DNA from: an uncultured Legionella sp.
Lineage (GTDB): Bacteria > Pseudomonadota > Gammaproteobacteria > Legionellales > Legionellaceae
Length of the DNA: 5,024 nucleotides
Assembly: GCA_903885895.1 (NCBI GenBank)
Contig: CAISKC010000054.1
Span: 1-5,024, forward strand
Reading direction: 5' to 3'
Shown here: piece by piece, positions 4,999-5,024 of the stretch
How the letters are laid out: each line of letters starts with the position of its first letter
How positions within the stretch are numbered: position 1 is the stretch's first letter
The notes under the pieces: model-generated
What the model was told of the DNA's origin: nothing
The model's database searches: none
What the model saw: the letters and a program-made list of their open reading frames with translations, nothing else
Made by a program: the position numbers and the translations under genes

Positions 4999-5024
4999 AA
5001 TGGTGGGCAAGTCGTTCTGAAGGA

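Larger units (their letters stand above)
4624..5024. other. Gene-free region with several inverted repeats
   Basis: No convincing gene is seen in these 401 bases. The short frames present (60-70 codons on both strands) overlap each other, lack ribosome-binding sites and are not recognisable. The part next to 4624 should hold the promoter of the minus-strand operon; TAAAAT-like and TTGAAA-like hexamers occur near 4660-4680 on the minus strand but are too close together to form a standard promoter. The rest is repeat-like: an IS-end-like repeat at 4775-4797, a 9-bp tandem duplication (ACCCACATC, 4824-4841), and three inverted repeats listed separately. Confidence 0.6.

Overview
The window looks like a chromosomal stretch from a gammaproteobacterium, possibly an intracellular or amoeba-associated Legionellales/Coxiellaceae-type genome. 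That is inferred from the moderately low G+C, the AT-rich spacers, a YaiI/YqxD-family protein of proteobacterial type, an interrupted gene, and repeat-rich spacers. No rRNA, tRNA or species-diagnostic gene is present, so the assignment is tentative.

Layout, left to right. Bases 1-251 hold no convincing gene. They contain an array of 24-bp repeats carrying GTGATCAC, a 12-bp palindrome, and a strong hairpin just before the first gene. A plus-strand gene (267-1385) encodes a multi-pass membrane protein of the NagX/HGSNAT-like acyltransferase family. It is followed after 30 bp by an unrecognised plus-strand gene (1416-2282) that reads in one frame throughout but is cut by a TAA at 1779. Its N-terminal half is helical and its C-terminal half carries a two-helix membrane hairpin. 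Bases 2283-2539 separate this gene from the converging minus-strand operon and contain two strong hairpins, a pair of 9-bp direct repeats and a possible tiny membrane ORF.

The minus-strand operon reads from 4623 down to 2540. Its first gene encodes a 545-residue protein of unrecognised family; its last four bases (ATGA) overlap the start of a YaiI/YqxD-family (DUF188, PIN-like) gene. The large protein has an HAE motif and, 51 residues later, a CCGHC motif in a strand-loop-helix setting. This arrangement resembles the zinc site of the cytidine/nucleic-acid deaminase fold, with a thioredoxin-like CGHC as the main alternative. Overlapping genes for a possible deaminase and a PIN-like protein suggest joint action on nucleic acid or nucleotides, but this is only inference.

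The operon is bracketed by a nearly identical sequence in opposite orientation (about 2407-2429 and 4775-4797), each resembling the end of an insertion sequence or MITE. The last 400 bases (4624-5024) hold no convincing gene but several inverted repeats, and may be the start of a repeat element that runs off the window.
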